Below, in pieces: positions 16,854 to 25,701 of a DNA stretch of 64,000 nt. Source of the stretch: Streptomyces clavuligerus (GTDB lineage: Bacteria > Actinomycetota > Actinomycetes > Streptomycetales > Streptomycetaceae); the NCBI RefSeq assembly GCF_005519465.1, contig NZ_CP027858.1, positions 3,844,001 to 3,908,000 of the forward strand, written 5' to 3'. Numbering within the stretch: position 1 is the first letter of the stretch; each line of letters begins with the position of its first letter. A program made the translations under genes and the position numbers. The notes under the pieces were generated by a model. The model made no database searches. It saw nothing but the letters and a program-made list of their open reading frames with translations, and was not told the DNA's origin.

Positions 16854-18493
16854 GCACCAAGGCCAACCAGGGCGGTACGGTCACCCGGCGGTGCTCCTGC
16901 CGGAATCCCGAGACGGGGAAGAACTGGGGCAGCTCCTGCCCGAAACTGTCCAACCGGCGGCACGGGACCTGGTCGATCCGCCATGAGCTGGCCAACCGGC
17001 CGGACGGCACCCGCCGGGAGTTCCGGCGCTCCGGCTTCGCGTCCTCGACCGAGGCCACCACGGAGCTGGGCAAGGTCCGGGCGCTGCTCGCTCTCCCCGA
17101 CGCGGATGACCCCGAGGGACTCCTCGCCGTCTGCGACATGCTGGAGGCGTGTGCGGCGAGCAAGGACGTGCTCCCGGACTACGACGGCACGAGGGAGCGG
17201 CTGCAGGCCGGGCAGCCCCTCAACGCCCGTACCCTCGTCGCCGAGTGGCTGGACGAGTGGCTGGGCGGGAAGAAGGGCCTGCGCGTCGGCGGCTACAAGC
17301 GGTACGAGGTCGACATCCGTGTCCACCTCAAGCCGCATCTGGGTGAGCTGCGCCTGGACAAGCTTGCCGTGAAGCACCTGAACCGGATGTTCGACGCGAT
17401 CAACGAGCGCAACATCGAGATCCAGGAACAGAACGCCCAGCGCCGTGCCGCCCTCGCCGAGCTGGACGAGATCCCGTGGAAGGGGCTGGAGAACCGCGCC
17501 CGGCGCAAGGCGCTCAAGGCGGCAATCGCCGCGATGCCGCCCTTTAGGCGGGTCACCAGCGTCAACACCCAACACCACATCCGCGACACCCTGCGGGCCG
17601 CGCTCAACGTCGCCATCGGCCAGCGCATCCTCCCCTCCGGCTACAACGCCGCCGAGCACGTCGAACTGCTGCCCGGGACCAAGCCCAAGGCCCTGCTCTG
17701 GGCCGACGAACGGATCGCCGAGTGGAAGCGCACCAGCGTGCGCCCCTCCCCGGTCATGGTCTGGACCCCGGAACAGCTCGGGACCTTCCTCGACCACATC
17801 CTGGGCCACCGCCTGGAGGCGATGTGGCGGCTGCTGGCCTTCCGGGGTGTCCGGCGCGGCGAGGGCTGTGCCCCGCGCTGGACCGACTTCTCGGCGAAGA
17901 ATCGTTCCCTCACGATCGCCACCCAGCTCGTCCAGGACGGCTGGGAGGTCCACGAGGGCCTGCCGAAAACCAACAGCGGTGTGCGGGTCGTCGCCCTGGA
18001 CACAGAGACCGTCGAAAGCATCGAGGCCCGGCGCCTGATCCAGGAGGCCGAGAAGACCCCGTGGGGTACGGCCTGGCAGGACACCGGCCGGATCTTCACC
18101 GAGGAGGACGGCTCCCTCCTGCACCCCGGGAAGATCTCGGACCTGTTCGACCGGCTCGTCGCCGAGGCCGGCCTCCCGCCCATCCGCCTCCACGACCTCC
18201 GCCACGGCGCCGCGACCCTCATGCTCGCCGCCGACGTGGACATCAAGGTCGTCTCCGAAACCCTCGGCCACTCCGACACCCGCATCACCCGGGACATCTA
18301 CCAGTCCGTCCTCGACGACCTCGCCCGCGAAGCCGCCGAGGCCGTGGTAAAGCTCGTCCCCCGCGCCCCGCAGGCGATCCGCTCGGTGATCGCCCAGCGC
18401 GCCGCCCGGACGGACACCCCGATCGGGAGCGCGCCCGGCTGTGCGTGCGCCTGCTCCTGCGGCGCATCCCAAGGGGCAGCGCTCACGGCCTGA
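16850..18493 (+). CDS. int: Tyrosine-type site-specific integrase
   Basis: This 547-aa recombinase has all catalytic residues of tyrosine recombinases: Arg335 (FRGVRRGE), Lys373 (LPKTNSG), His448-x-x-Arg451 (HDLRH), His474 (LGHSD) and Tyr484 (DIYQSV). The N-terminal arm-binding part contains a CSC plus Cys30 arrangement. The start is TTG 16850, coupled to the preceding regulator. The C-terminus ends in an unusual Cys-rich tail (GCACACSC). The gene points toward tRNA-Thr about 2 kb away, which fits integration of an actinobacterial element into a tRNA 3' end. The protein is complete, so the element may still be mobile. Confidence 0.93.
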   Translation: MSTKANQGGTVTRRCSCRNPETGKNWGSSCPKLSNRRHGTWSIRHELANRPDGTRREFRRSGFASSTEATTELGKVRALLALPDADDPEGLLAVCDMLEACAASKDVLPDYDGTRERLQAGQPLNARTLVAEWLDEWLGGKKGLRVGGYKRYEVDIRVHLKPHLGELRLDKLAVKHLNRMFDAINERNIEIQEQNAQRRAALAELDEIPWKGLENRARRKALKAAIAAMPPFRRVTSVNTQHHIRDTLRAALNVAIGQRILPSGYNAAEHVELLPGTKPKALLWADERIAEWKRTSVRPSPVMVWTPEQLGTFLDHILGHRLEAMWRLLAFRGVRRGEGCAPRWTDFSAKNRSLTIATQLVQDGWEVHEGLPKTNSGVRVVALDTETVESIEARRLIQEAEKTPWGTAWQDTGRIFTEEDGSLLHPGKISDLFDRLVAEAGLPPIRLHDLRHGAATLMLAADVDIKVVSETLGHSDTRITRDIYQSVLDDLAREAAEAVVKLVPRAPQAIRSVIAQRAARTDTPIGSAPGCACACSCGASQGAALTA

Positions 18494-18516
18494 CCCTCGA
18501 AGTGCGCGGGCCGGTG

Positions 18517-18559
18517 GCGACGCGCGGGCCGCCTTGTTTCCGGACGGCCCGCGTGTCGC
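18517..18559 (+). terminator. Hairpin after the integrase gene
   Basis: Arms 18517-18533 and 18542-18559 pair over about 16 bp with two interruptions around an 8-nt loop, 24 nt past the integrase stop. There is no T-run. A terminator or mRNA-stabilising structure is likely. Confidence 0.55.
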
Positions 18560-18770
18560 ACCCCTGATCGTGCTGGTGGTGCGCTAGCTTTCCCGTAAGG
18601 GCTGGAACAGCCCGCAGGCTGGCGGCCCACCCGGGTGGGTATGCAGAGAAGCCTCTCGGGTGCGATGCCCAGTTCCGCGCGTATGCGCCATCGCCGTCTT
18701 GTCCCGCATGGGTTCCTGTGACGAGCGGCCGAGTGCAGCCCGGGTGATCGGCCGTGGAAACGGACCCCCG

Positions 18771-19634
18771 ATGTCCCCGCACACGAACGACCGTGCTCAG
18801 CGGAAGGCCCTGACGGCTCACCTCTACATCGACCAGCGGACGATCGAGCGCATCTCCTGTGGCCGCCCCAGTCTCGACAACGCCGGACCACAGCAGCAGG
18901 ACTTCCAGGCAATGCTCGCCACCTGCCTGATGAGCACCTACGAAAATCGGCACCCCTTCGAGCCACCCTCGGGCGGCGCGCTCTCCAGCGCGGAGAGCTA
19001 CTTCAACACGATCGTCTCCCGGCCGGGGCAGTTCGACGTTCACACCAACACGGCCTGCCGCATCGCGGCCCGTCTGCTCCCGCTGCTCCACGACGGGCAT
19101 CGCGTCTCGGGGATCCCCGGTCTCCGCCTTGAAAGCCACAACAAGCGCCGGCTGCGCCTGATCCACCTCCCCACGGGCGGCCGTCTCGACTTGATCGACT
19201 CCCGCGCGTCGACGGGCCGGACACGGCGGGACTTCCGGCGGAGGCTGAACATGGAGACGGATTGGCATACCGATCCGGGAATCGCACCCTTGTGGACGAG
19301 CAAGATTCTCCTGCCCAAGGAGACCGCGCTCGCCCACCACTGGGCCCGCAGGTCCTGCACGCCTCTGCGAAGTGCCCTGATGACCCGAGCCATGCTGATC
19401 TGGTACAAACTCGGCATCAAGCCGACCTGGCACGAACCGAGTGCGCGGCGCGACTACCCGGTGCTGCTGTGGGCGCCTGGGAACGAGCAGGTCGACGCTG
19501 CCCGGCTCGGACGAATGCTCACGCAGTCGCCCGCCCTCATCCCCGGGGCGGTCTACAAGCGGCACAACGCCTCGAACGGGCTTCTCATCCTGGGCACCGA
19601 GTCCGTGGTGCGGCTGCGGTCCCTGACTGACTGA
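18771..19634 (+). CDS. Hypothetical protein of the integrated element
   Basis: A 287-aa protein starting at ATG 18771. A longer frame from 18660 exists but lacks a convincing ribosome site. It is basic, with a Pro/Gly-poor helical N-terminus, a central HNKRRLRLIHL strand region and an arginine-rich RRDFRRRL segment. I recognise no domain. Its 3' end overlaps by 82 nt the 3' end of the oppositely oriented gene 19553-20224. About 280 nt without a gene separates it from the integrase. Basic composition and position would fit an element-encoded accessory protein, but nothing proves it. Confidence 0.6.
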   Translation: MSPHTNDRAQRKALTAHLYIDQRTIERISCGRPSLDNAGPQQQDFQAMLATCLMSTYENRHPFEPPSGGALSSAESYFNTIVSRPGQFDVHTNTACRIAARLLPLLHDGHRVSGIPGLRLESHNKRRLRLIHLPTGGRLDLIDSRASTGRTRRDFRRRLNMETDWHTDPGIAPLWTSKILLPKETALAHHWARRSCTPLRSALMTRAMLIWYKLGIKPTWHEPSARRDYPVLLWAPGNEQVDAARLGRMLTQSPALIPGAVYKRHNASNGLLILGTESVVRLRSLTD

Positions 19635-20224
19635 GCGCTATCTGGCAGTCTCCTCTCGGAGCCCCCGCGCGAGTGCGGCGTGGTGCCGCATGACGGGCAG
19701 GGCAAGCCGGCCGTCTCGACGCGGTCGGCCACGGTGTCCACCCGGTCGGCGACCTCGTCCAGCACGCCGACCGGGATCTCCGCTTCCCCCTCAGCATGCC
19801 GCTGCACGAGAGCGGCACCGACCTCGGTACCGAGGTCCAGCAGATGGGCGGCCATCGGACCGTCGCCGTTCAGGGAGGCGTACTTCCCTGCCTGCGCAGT
19901 GGCCATCACCAAATGCCCCAGCGATTCGACCCGGACGCGTACGAGCCCGTCGTTCACCCGGACCGGCCGCACGGCATGGGGCGGGGCGGCCCCAGGCTCC
20001 CGTTCGCCGGCCGCCTTCACGATGATCTCGGCCACCGCCTCCGGGGTGACCAGGTGGACAGCTTCTCCCTTGTCCGTCCCGACCCGCTCCGCCATCGCGC
20101 CGACGAGGTGGGCGACGACCCCGTGCACGGCAGTGGTCTCCACCTCAACCCCACGGGTCAGCAGCACGGCACTCGCCTGTGCGGCCAAGGTCTTGAACTG
20201 GACGGTCTCCTGGGGATCAGCCAC
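19553..20224 (-). CDS. Hypothetical protein converging on the preceding gene
   Basis: This 223-aa frame starts at GTG 20224 and reads MADPQETVQFKTLAAQ. The first about 165 residues have an even helical pattern with an EIPVGVLDEVADRVDTVADR heptad-like stretch. The last about 45 residues (GLPCPSCGTTPHSRGGSERR onward) are low-complexity and overlap the opposing gene. The true protein may therefore have lost its original C-terminus by recombination near the element border. No family is recognised. It is the last gene before tRNA-Thr. Confidence 0.55.
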   Translation of the reverse strand: MADPQETVQFKTLAAQASAVLLTRGVEVETTAVHGVVAHLVGAMAERVGTDKGEAVHLVTPEAVAEIIVKAAGEREPGAAPPHAVRPVRVNDGLVRVRVESLGHLVMATAQAGKYASLNGDGPMAAHLLDLGTEVGAALVQRHAEGEAEIPVGVLDEVADRVDTVADRVETAGLPCPSCGTTPHSRGGSERRLPDSAQSVRDRSRTTDSVPRMRSPFEALCRL

Positions 20225-20435
20225 ACCCCCAGCCTACGAGGTGATCTTGGAGTGATTCCACAAAACGATCCGCCCCGATGAAGAGTCCGTCCGCACCGCT
20301 CGGCCGCAATTCCGCGCCCGTCGTCGCGCACCCTCCGCGCACCGGCTGCGCACATGCGCTCCCCTTGCGCTCCCCTTGGACCAGCCAGCACAGAACGGGA
20401 ACCGCCACCGACCCGGAAACCACTCCGGAAATGCG

Positions 20436-20469
20436 AAAAACCCCAGGTCACGGTGAGTGAGTCCTGAGG
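20436..20469 (-). terminator. Intrinsic terminator of tRNA-Thr
   Basis: Downstream of the tRNA on the minus strand, CCTCAGG pairs with CCTGGGG (one U-G wobble) across a 15-nt loop, directly followed by five T residues (AAAAA at 20436-20440 on the plus strand). This is a rare textbook rho-independent terminator for such GC-rich DNA. Confidence 0.75.
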
Positions 20470-20478
20470 TTCTTCCGA

Positions 20479-20551
20479 GCCGCCTTCGGGATTCGAACCC
20501 GAGACCTACGCATTACGAGTGCGTTGCTCTGGCCAACTGAGCTAAGGCGGC
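20479..20551 (-). tRNA. tRNA-Thr (anticodon CGT)
   Basis: The 73-nt sequence on the minus strand folds as a standard cloverleaf: acceptor GCCGCCT paired with AGGCGGC, D arm AGCTCAGTTGGCCAGAGC, anticodon stem ACGCA/TGCGT around loop CTCGTAA, and T arm TCGGG-TTCGAAT-CCCGA. Anticodon CGT reads ACG (Thr). CCA is not encoded. Its 3' end faces the integrase and the accessory island, so it is the likely attB of the element. No second copy of the 3' end was seen within the window. Confidence 0.95.
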
Positions 20552-20609
20552 AAGCTGCGGATGGACCGATACGTCCGATATAGCGTTCGGATCAGCAGCG
20601 GGGCTAAGT

Positions 20610-21592
20610 CTACAGGGTCCGCAGGGGTGCCCCACGCCACTGCGGGGTGGGGCCGGATCGCCAGGTGACGGGGAGTTCCTCCAGGCCGCCCGTGATCCGG
20701 GACGGGGTCGGGCGGAGGGTGTCCGGGGCGACGGCGAGGTGGAGGGCGGGGAAGCGGTGGGGGAGGCGGGTGAGGATCGATTGGAGTTGGGCGCGGGCGA
20801 GCTGGGCGCCCACGCAGAGGCGGGTGGCGTAGCCGAAGGCCAGGCTGGGGTGGTCCGGGCGGCGGGTGGTGTCGAAGCGGTCCAGGTCGGGGAAGGCGGC
20901 GGGGTCGCGGTTGGCCACGCGGTGGAAGAGCAGGACCGCGTCGCTCGTGGCGATGGTCACTCTGTCGACGGTGAGGTCCGTGTGCGCGTAGCGGACCAGT
21001 CCGTGGTCGCTCGGCACGCTCATCCGCAGCATTTCCTCGACGGCGCCCGGCACCAGTGAGGGATCGGCGCCGAGCGCCGTGTACTGCTCGGGGTGCCGCA
21101 GCAGCCGCAGCACCCCGAGGACGATATGGCGCACCGCCGTGCTGTGCCCGGCGAAGATCAATTGTGCGGTGAGCGCCACGATCTCCTCCTCGGGCAGCTC
21201 CCCCAGGGCGGCGAGGTCCGAGATCACGTCCTCGCCCGGCTCCCGCCTGCGGCGGTCGACCAGCTCCCGGACACAACCGAAGAGCGCGCGTTCGGCCGCC
21301 TGTGCCACCGGGGGTCGTCGTACCGTCCGTACGCCCCGGACCAGGCGTGGAACCGGTCGCGGTCCCCGGCGGGGATGCCGAACAGCTCGCACATCATCAG
21401 GACCGGCAGCGGCTCGGAGAGCAGGTCGTGCAGGTCGGCGGGCGGGGTCCGCAGCTCCAGGGAGTCCAGCAGGCCGTCGACGAGTGTGCCGATCCGTCCG
21501 CTCAGCGCCCTGACCCGGCCGGGGGAGAACGACGGGACGGGGTCGCCGAGGAGCTGTCGTACCGCGTCATGGCCGGGGTGGTCCGGGCGAGG
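20610..21592 (-). pseudogene. Degenerate cytochrome P450 (frameshift, missing N-terminus)
   Basis: The C-terminal part reads as a P450: I-helix AGHSTAVRHI, ExxR in EEMLR and a haem loop FGYATRLCVG in which the usual second Gly and His of FGxGxHxCxG are replaced, though Cys remains. Around 21310-21314, a run of five G (C on the coding strand), the reading frame changes. Upstream homology (DAVRQLLGDPVPSFSPG, then ADLHDLLSEPLPVLMM, CELFGIPAGDRDRF) lies in another frame. Farther upstream that frame meets TGA at 21595-21593, and no N-terminal P450 sequence or start is found. One extra base in the G run would restore the first junction but not the missing N-terminus. It is therefore a relic rather than a working enzyme. 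Confidence 0.8.
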
Positions 21593-21860
21593 TCACCGGC
21601 CATGGTGCGGGCCCCGCGTACGGTGCCCTCCGCCCGCGGCCCCGTGGACTCCGGTGGGCGGTCCGAGGAGGTCGGTCCGCCGGAACGGGAGGGCCCGCGG
21701 CGCGCTCTCGTCCCGCAGGGATGCCCACCTCTCCACGGCCGGTCTCCGCCAGGGGCGCGACGGTCACGTGCGGTGGTCGGTCCTCGTCCCACGGGTGCGG
21801 CCCCGCTGCGTGAGCCCCCGCTCCGGGGGCGGCTCCGGACCCGCCCGGTAGGTTGCTCAT

Positions 21861-23045
21861 GTGTCCCACAGACAACCGGAATTCCTCGTTTCCCCTCCGG
21901 CCGTGGCCCCGTCACCCGCCCGGCGGCGGCCCTTGGGGCGGGCGTCGTCGCGAAGAACGCTGCTGGTGCTGCCGGTGTGTCTCATGACGCTGCTGACGGG
22001 CTGCTCCGAGGGGGACGGCGGGGCGCCGAAGGGAAGATCCGGTGACGACGGGCCGCCGCCCGCTCCCGTGTCCGCGAATTCCCTCGCCGCCGAGCGGCTG
22101 ATCCCCGAGCGGGGTGTCTACTTCGGCATCAGCACGCTGCGGACGCCCTTCGCCCCGGAGGAGACCGACCTCGTCGCCGAGAAGGCGGGGGTACGGCCCA
22201 ACCTCCTGGAGTACTTCGTCAAGTGGAACGAGGAGTACCGGCCACAGGCCGTGGACGCCGCGTACGAGCAGACCGCCGTACCCCTGCTGACCTGGGAACC
22301 CTGGGCCTCCAAGGAGGCGGGCACCGAGCAGCCCGAGTACGCGCTGGCCCGGATCACCGAGGGGCGGCACGACCCGTACATCAGGAGGTTCGCCGAGGAC
22401 ATACGCGTCCACGGCCGTCCGCTGATCCTGCGGTTCGCCCATGAGATGAACAGCACCTGGTTCCCCTGGGCCGAGGGGCGCAACGGGAATCGCCCGGGGG
22501 AGTACGTCAGGGCCTGGCGGCATGTCCATGATGTCTTCACCGAGGCCGGGGCCGACAATGTCGTCTGGCACTGGAGTCCGAACATACTGCGCACGGTGGA
22601 GGAGGTCCGGCTGCGTCCGCTCTACCCCGGTGACCAGTACGTCGACCTCGTCGGGGTCACCGGCTACCGCCGCCACGAGAAGACCGCGGGAGCGGTCCTC
22701 GACCCGGCGCTGAACGAGATCCGGCGGATCACCCGGCGGCCGATCCTCATCGCGGAGACCGGGGCGAAGCCGGGCGTGGAGAAGGCCGGCTGGATAGCGG
22801 ATTTCTTCCGGTGGCTGGACCGCAATCCGGACGTCGTCGGGTTTGTGTGGTTCGAGCGCGACACCGTGCAGGGGGGCAAGCAGGACTGGCGCTTCGCCGA
22901 GACTCCGGGCACCCAGCGGGCCTTCCGGGGCGGGCTGGAGTGGGTCGAGCTGGCACGGGTGCCCGACGGCGAGCCGATCCGGGTGGGGGACTCGGACCTG
23001 GGGGAGTCCGACCGCGAGCGGTCCGGCCTGGGCCGTTCCACGTGA
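21861..23045 (+). CDS. GH26-like glycoside hydrolase, lipoprotein
   Basis: This 394-aa protein has a signal sequence with lipobox LLTGC (Cys48), so it is exported and lipid-anchored. The catalytic domain resembles GH26 beta-mannanase-type barrels: acid/base Glu195 in RFAHEMN, nucleophile Glu299 in ILIAETGAK, with WEPW and WSPNIL motifs between. GTG 21861 has AGG at proper distance. GTG 21903 is an alternative that would shorten the long pre-signal region. It converges on a second GH26-like gene sharing the same motifs (FAHEMN, ADNVVWHWSPNILR). The pair probably acts on an extracellular beta-glycan. The exact substrate cannot be told. Confidence 0.88.
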   Translation: MSHRQPEFLVSPPAVAPSPARRRPLGRASSRRTLLVLPVCLMTLLTGCSEGDGGAPKGRSGDDGPPPAPVSANSLAAERLIPERGVYFGISTLRTPFAPEETDLVAEKAGVRPNLLEYFVKWNEEYRPQAVDAAYEQTAVPLLTWEPWASKEAGTEQPEYALARITEGRHDPYIRRFAEDIRVHGRPLILRFAHEMNSTWFPWAEGRNGNRPGEYVRAWRHVHDVFTEAGADNVVWHWSPNILRTVEEVRLRPLYPGDQYVDLVGVTGYRRHEKTAGAVLDPALNEIRRITRRPILIAETGAKPGVEKAGWIADFFRWLDRNPDVVGFVWFERDTVQGGKQDWRFAETPGTQRAFRGGLEWVELARVPDGEPIRVGDSDLGESDRERSGLGRST

Positions 23046-23144
23046 TCCGCCGCCCCTGCCCTTGAGACCCCGCCCCTGGGACCTCGGCCCTGCCCCGCCC
23101 CGCGACTGCGGTGTTCCCCGGCCCGGCGAGGCGGCGAGGCTCCG

Positions 23145-24389
23145 CTATTCCGGCGAGGGGCCCCGCGGCGAGGGGTTCCGCGGTGCGACACCGTCCTCGG
23201 ACGGGTCTCCTCCGGACGGGTCTCCTCCGGAGGGGCCTCCACCGTCCCCGGATGAATGGGCCGGGGACGAGCGGGTCGGCGACGACACCAGGTCCACCGT
23301 CCCGATGCCCTCCCGGAACGCCTCCGTCGTCAGCGGATCGGCGGTGAACCGCCAGTCCGAGTGGCCGCCCTCCGCCTTGTCCCGTTCGAACCAGATGAAC
23401 CCGGCGATGTCCGGGGACGCGTTCAGCCAGCGGAAGAAGTCGGTGGTCCACCGGTGCTTGTGGGCGCTCGGCTGGGCCCCCGTCTCGGTGATGAAGAGCG
23501 GCTGGTCGGTGAAGCTCCGCAGCTCCTTCAGCGTGGGCTCGAAGACCGCCGCCGCCTTCTTCTCCTTCACGGCGTAGCCGACGACGCCGACCCAGTCGAC
23601 GTACTCCTTGCCCGGATAGAGCTGCTTGAGCGAGATGTCCGGGACCGGCCGCAGGATATTGGGGCTCCAGAGCCAGATGACATTGTCGGCCCCGGCCCGC
23701 TGGAAGATCGTGTGCACATGGCGCCAGACCTGCTGGTACTCCCCGAGCCTGTTCCCGTTGTACTGCTCGGACCAGGGGTACCACTCGCCGTTCATCTCAT
23801 GCGCGAAGCGGATCGCCAGCGGCCAGTCGTGCGCGGCGACATCCCGGGCGAAGCGCTCGATGTACGCGTCGTGCTTCCCCGCGAGGATGGTGCTCAGCCG
23901 GTAGTCGGGCTGGTCGATGCCGAGTTCCTTGCCCGCCCAGGGCTCCCAGGAGAGCACGGGCAGCATCCCCTGCCGGTACGAGGCGTCGATGGCCTGCGGG
24001 TCGAACTCCTTGGTCCAGTTCACGAAGTACTCGACCATGGTGGGCCGGGTCCCGGCCGCGTCGGACACCCGGGTGATCTCCTCCTTGGACCACGGCGCCT
24101 CATAGGTGCTGACCCCGAAGTGGCGTCCCTCGGGCTTCAGCAGATCGGCGCGGCCGGGTATCGGCGAGGAGCCCGAGCCGGGTATCAGCCGGTCGGCCAG
24201 GCTTCTGTCCTCCTGCCGGCCGAACGCGGTGAAGGTGGGGCTGGAGTTGGACTGCACCAGCAGATAGACGCCGTAGCAGAGCCCGGCGAGCAGCACCATG
24301 TTGAACGCCATCCACAGCCGCAGCCGGACGCCGGTGCCCCGGTTCCACCAGTGCAGCCGTTTCCCCCCGGCAGACCTGTCACCGGACAC
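23145..24389 (-). CDS. GH26-like glycoside hydrolase, membrane-anchored
   Basis: This 414-aa paralogue of the preceding gene has one N-terminal transmembrane anchor (about residues 24-45) and an extracellular GH26-like domain with Glu198 (RFAHEMN) and Glu302 (FITETGAQ). The C-terminal tail is a Gly/Ser/Pro/Asp-rich linker with GGDPS repeats. GTG 24389 lies inside the end of the glycosyltransferase gene (11-nt overlap), so synthase and hydrolase are co-translated. A hydrolase coupled to a processive membrane glycosyltransferase suggests trimming or release of the newly made polymer, as in cellulose or poly-GlcNAc systems (inference). Confidence 0.9.
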   Translation of the reverse strand: MSGDRSAGGKRLHWWNRGTGVRLRLWMAFNMVLLAGLCYGVYLLVQSNSSPTFTAFGRQEDRSLADRLIPGSGSSPIPGRADLLKPEGRHFGVSTYEAPWSKEEITRVSDAAGTRPTMVEYFVNWTKEFDPQAIDASYRQGMLPVLSWEPWAGKELGIDQPDYRLSTILAGKHDAYIERFARDVAAHDWPLAIRFAHEMNGEWYPWSEQYNGNRLGEYQQVWRHVHTIFQRAGADNVIWLWSPNILRPVPDISLKQLYPGKEYVDWVGVVGYAVKEKKAAAVFEPTLKELRSFTDQPLFITETGAQPSAHKHRWTTDFFRWLNASPDIAGFIWFERDKAEGGHSDWRFTADPLTTEAFREGIGTVDLVSSPTRSSPAHSSGDGGGPSGGDPSGGDPSEDGVAPRNPSPRGPSPE

Positions 24390-25701
24390 TCATCATCACC
24401 GACCCGAACAGCATGGCTCCGCCCAGAAAGTAGGGAACGACGACCAGGGGACTGCGCGCGCGCTCACCGGCGAAGCTGTCGGCGCGGGTGCCCCAGCTCG
24501 CGTTGTGCGCCATACGGAAGAAGCCGAGCAGCCGTACCGGCAGCAGCAGCAGTGTGTTGATCAGCATGAAGACCGGCAGATAGAACATGTCCCGGGGGCG
24601 GTAGGCGAAGTGTCTGCCGAAGCGCACCGCCATGGAGATCAGCGACATCACGGCGGCGAGGGCCAGGATGAAGAGGAGCGCGTGCCAGCCGGTCTCGGGC
24701 AGCGGCAGCTCGTTGTAGATGCCGGGGCGGCTGCGTTCGAAGGCGGCCAGGCCCCAGGAGGCGAAGGTGCCGAGCAGGACGAACGGGACCAGGATGTCCG
24801 CCAGATAGAAGAGCCAGAGGACCTTGGCGTGGCGCAGCATCCACCAGAACATCCGCAGGGTGTTGTACTGCGAGCCGCGCGCCCAGCGGTACTGCTGTCT
24901 CGCCAGCTTCCCCAGCTCCAGCGGGGCGTCCGTGTACACCAGTGAGCTGGACTGGTAGACGGTCCTGTATCCGGCCCTGAGCGTGTAGTTGGTCAGCGTC
25001 CGGTCGTCGCTGACCTCCAGGAAGACCCCGAGGAACCGCTCGCTCAGGAAGTCCTCCATGCAGTCGTCGAGGATCTGCTTCCGGAACGCGATGGTCCGCC
25101 CGGGCAGACAGCCGACGGTGCCCATGACGCTCATGGCGGGCAGCGAGTACTGGCAGCGTACGGATTCCAGCCAGTCGGCCCAGCGGGTGAGCACGGAGCG
25201 GCCCGGCTCCAGTATGCGCTGGCGGGTGGTGACTCCGCCGACCTTCGCGTCCTTGAACGGTTTGACCAGCTCGCTCAGGGTGTTCCTGGTCCAGACGGTG
25301 TCGGAGTCGACCAGGACGGCTATCTCACCGGTGGCGTGGCCGAGTCCGACCCGCAGGGCGTTCCGCTTGCCGGGGGTCTCGGTCCATATCCACATCACGT
25401 CGAGATCGGAGCAGATCCGCTCCAGATCGGGGTTTCTGCGGCCGTTGACGACGACGATGATCTCGGTCGGCTGCTGCTGGATGATCCGTTGGAGCACCGC
25501 CCGGAAGAGGTCCTCCGGTTCGTCCACCACCGGGATGATCACGGAGGTGGTCGTGGTGTGCGGCTGGGTCCAGGGCCGGTACCGCCGGGCCAGCAGGATG
25601 CGCAGTACCCACAGGCCCCAGATCATGGTCATGAAGACGGCGAACGGGTAAACGGTTCCCTGGATCCACCATTCCCTGATCTCAAGCAGAAACGCGAGCA
25701 T
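24379..25701 (-). CDS. Membrane glycosyltransferase family 2 (processive synthase-like)
   Basis: This 440-aa protein has an N-terminal membrane segment, a GT2 domain and about four C-terminal membrane segments. The catalytic motifs of processive synthases are present: an early Asp in VIIPVVDEP, DSD at 132-134, SDDR (Asp232/233) and QQYRW (QxxRW) at 269-273. It resembles hyaluronan/cellulose-synthase-type enzymes that polymerise and secrete a beta-glycan from UDP-sugars. The start is ATG 25701. A frame from GTG 25746 adds 15 residues. It is followed by the membrane-anchored GH26-like gene with overlap. No PilZ domain is visible. Confidence 0.9.
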   Translation of the reverse strand: MLAFLLEIREWWIQGTVYPFAVFMTMIWGLWVLRILLARRYRPWTQPHTTTTSVIIPVVDEPEDLFRAVLQRIIQQQPTEIIVVVNGRRNPDLERICSDLDVMWIWTETPGKRNALRVGLGHATGEIAVLVDSDTVWTRNTLSELVKPFKDAKVGGVTTRQRILEPGRSVLTRWADWLESVRCQYSLPAMSVMGTVGCLPGRTIAFRKQILDDCMEDFLSERFLGVFLEVSDDRTLTNYTLRAGYRTVYQSSSLVYTDAPLELGKLARQQYRWARGSQYNTLRMFWWMLRHAKVLWLFYLADILVPFVLLGTFASWGLAAFERSRPGIYNELPLPETGWHALLFILALAAVMSLISMAVRFGRHFAYRPRDMFYLPVFMLINTLLLLPVRLLGFFRMAHNASWGTRADSFAGERARSPLVVVPYFLGGAMLFGSVMMSVR

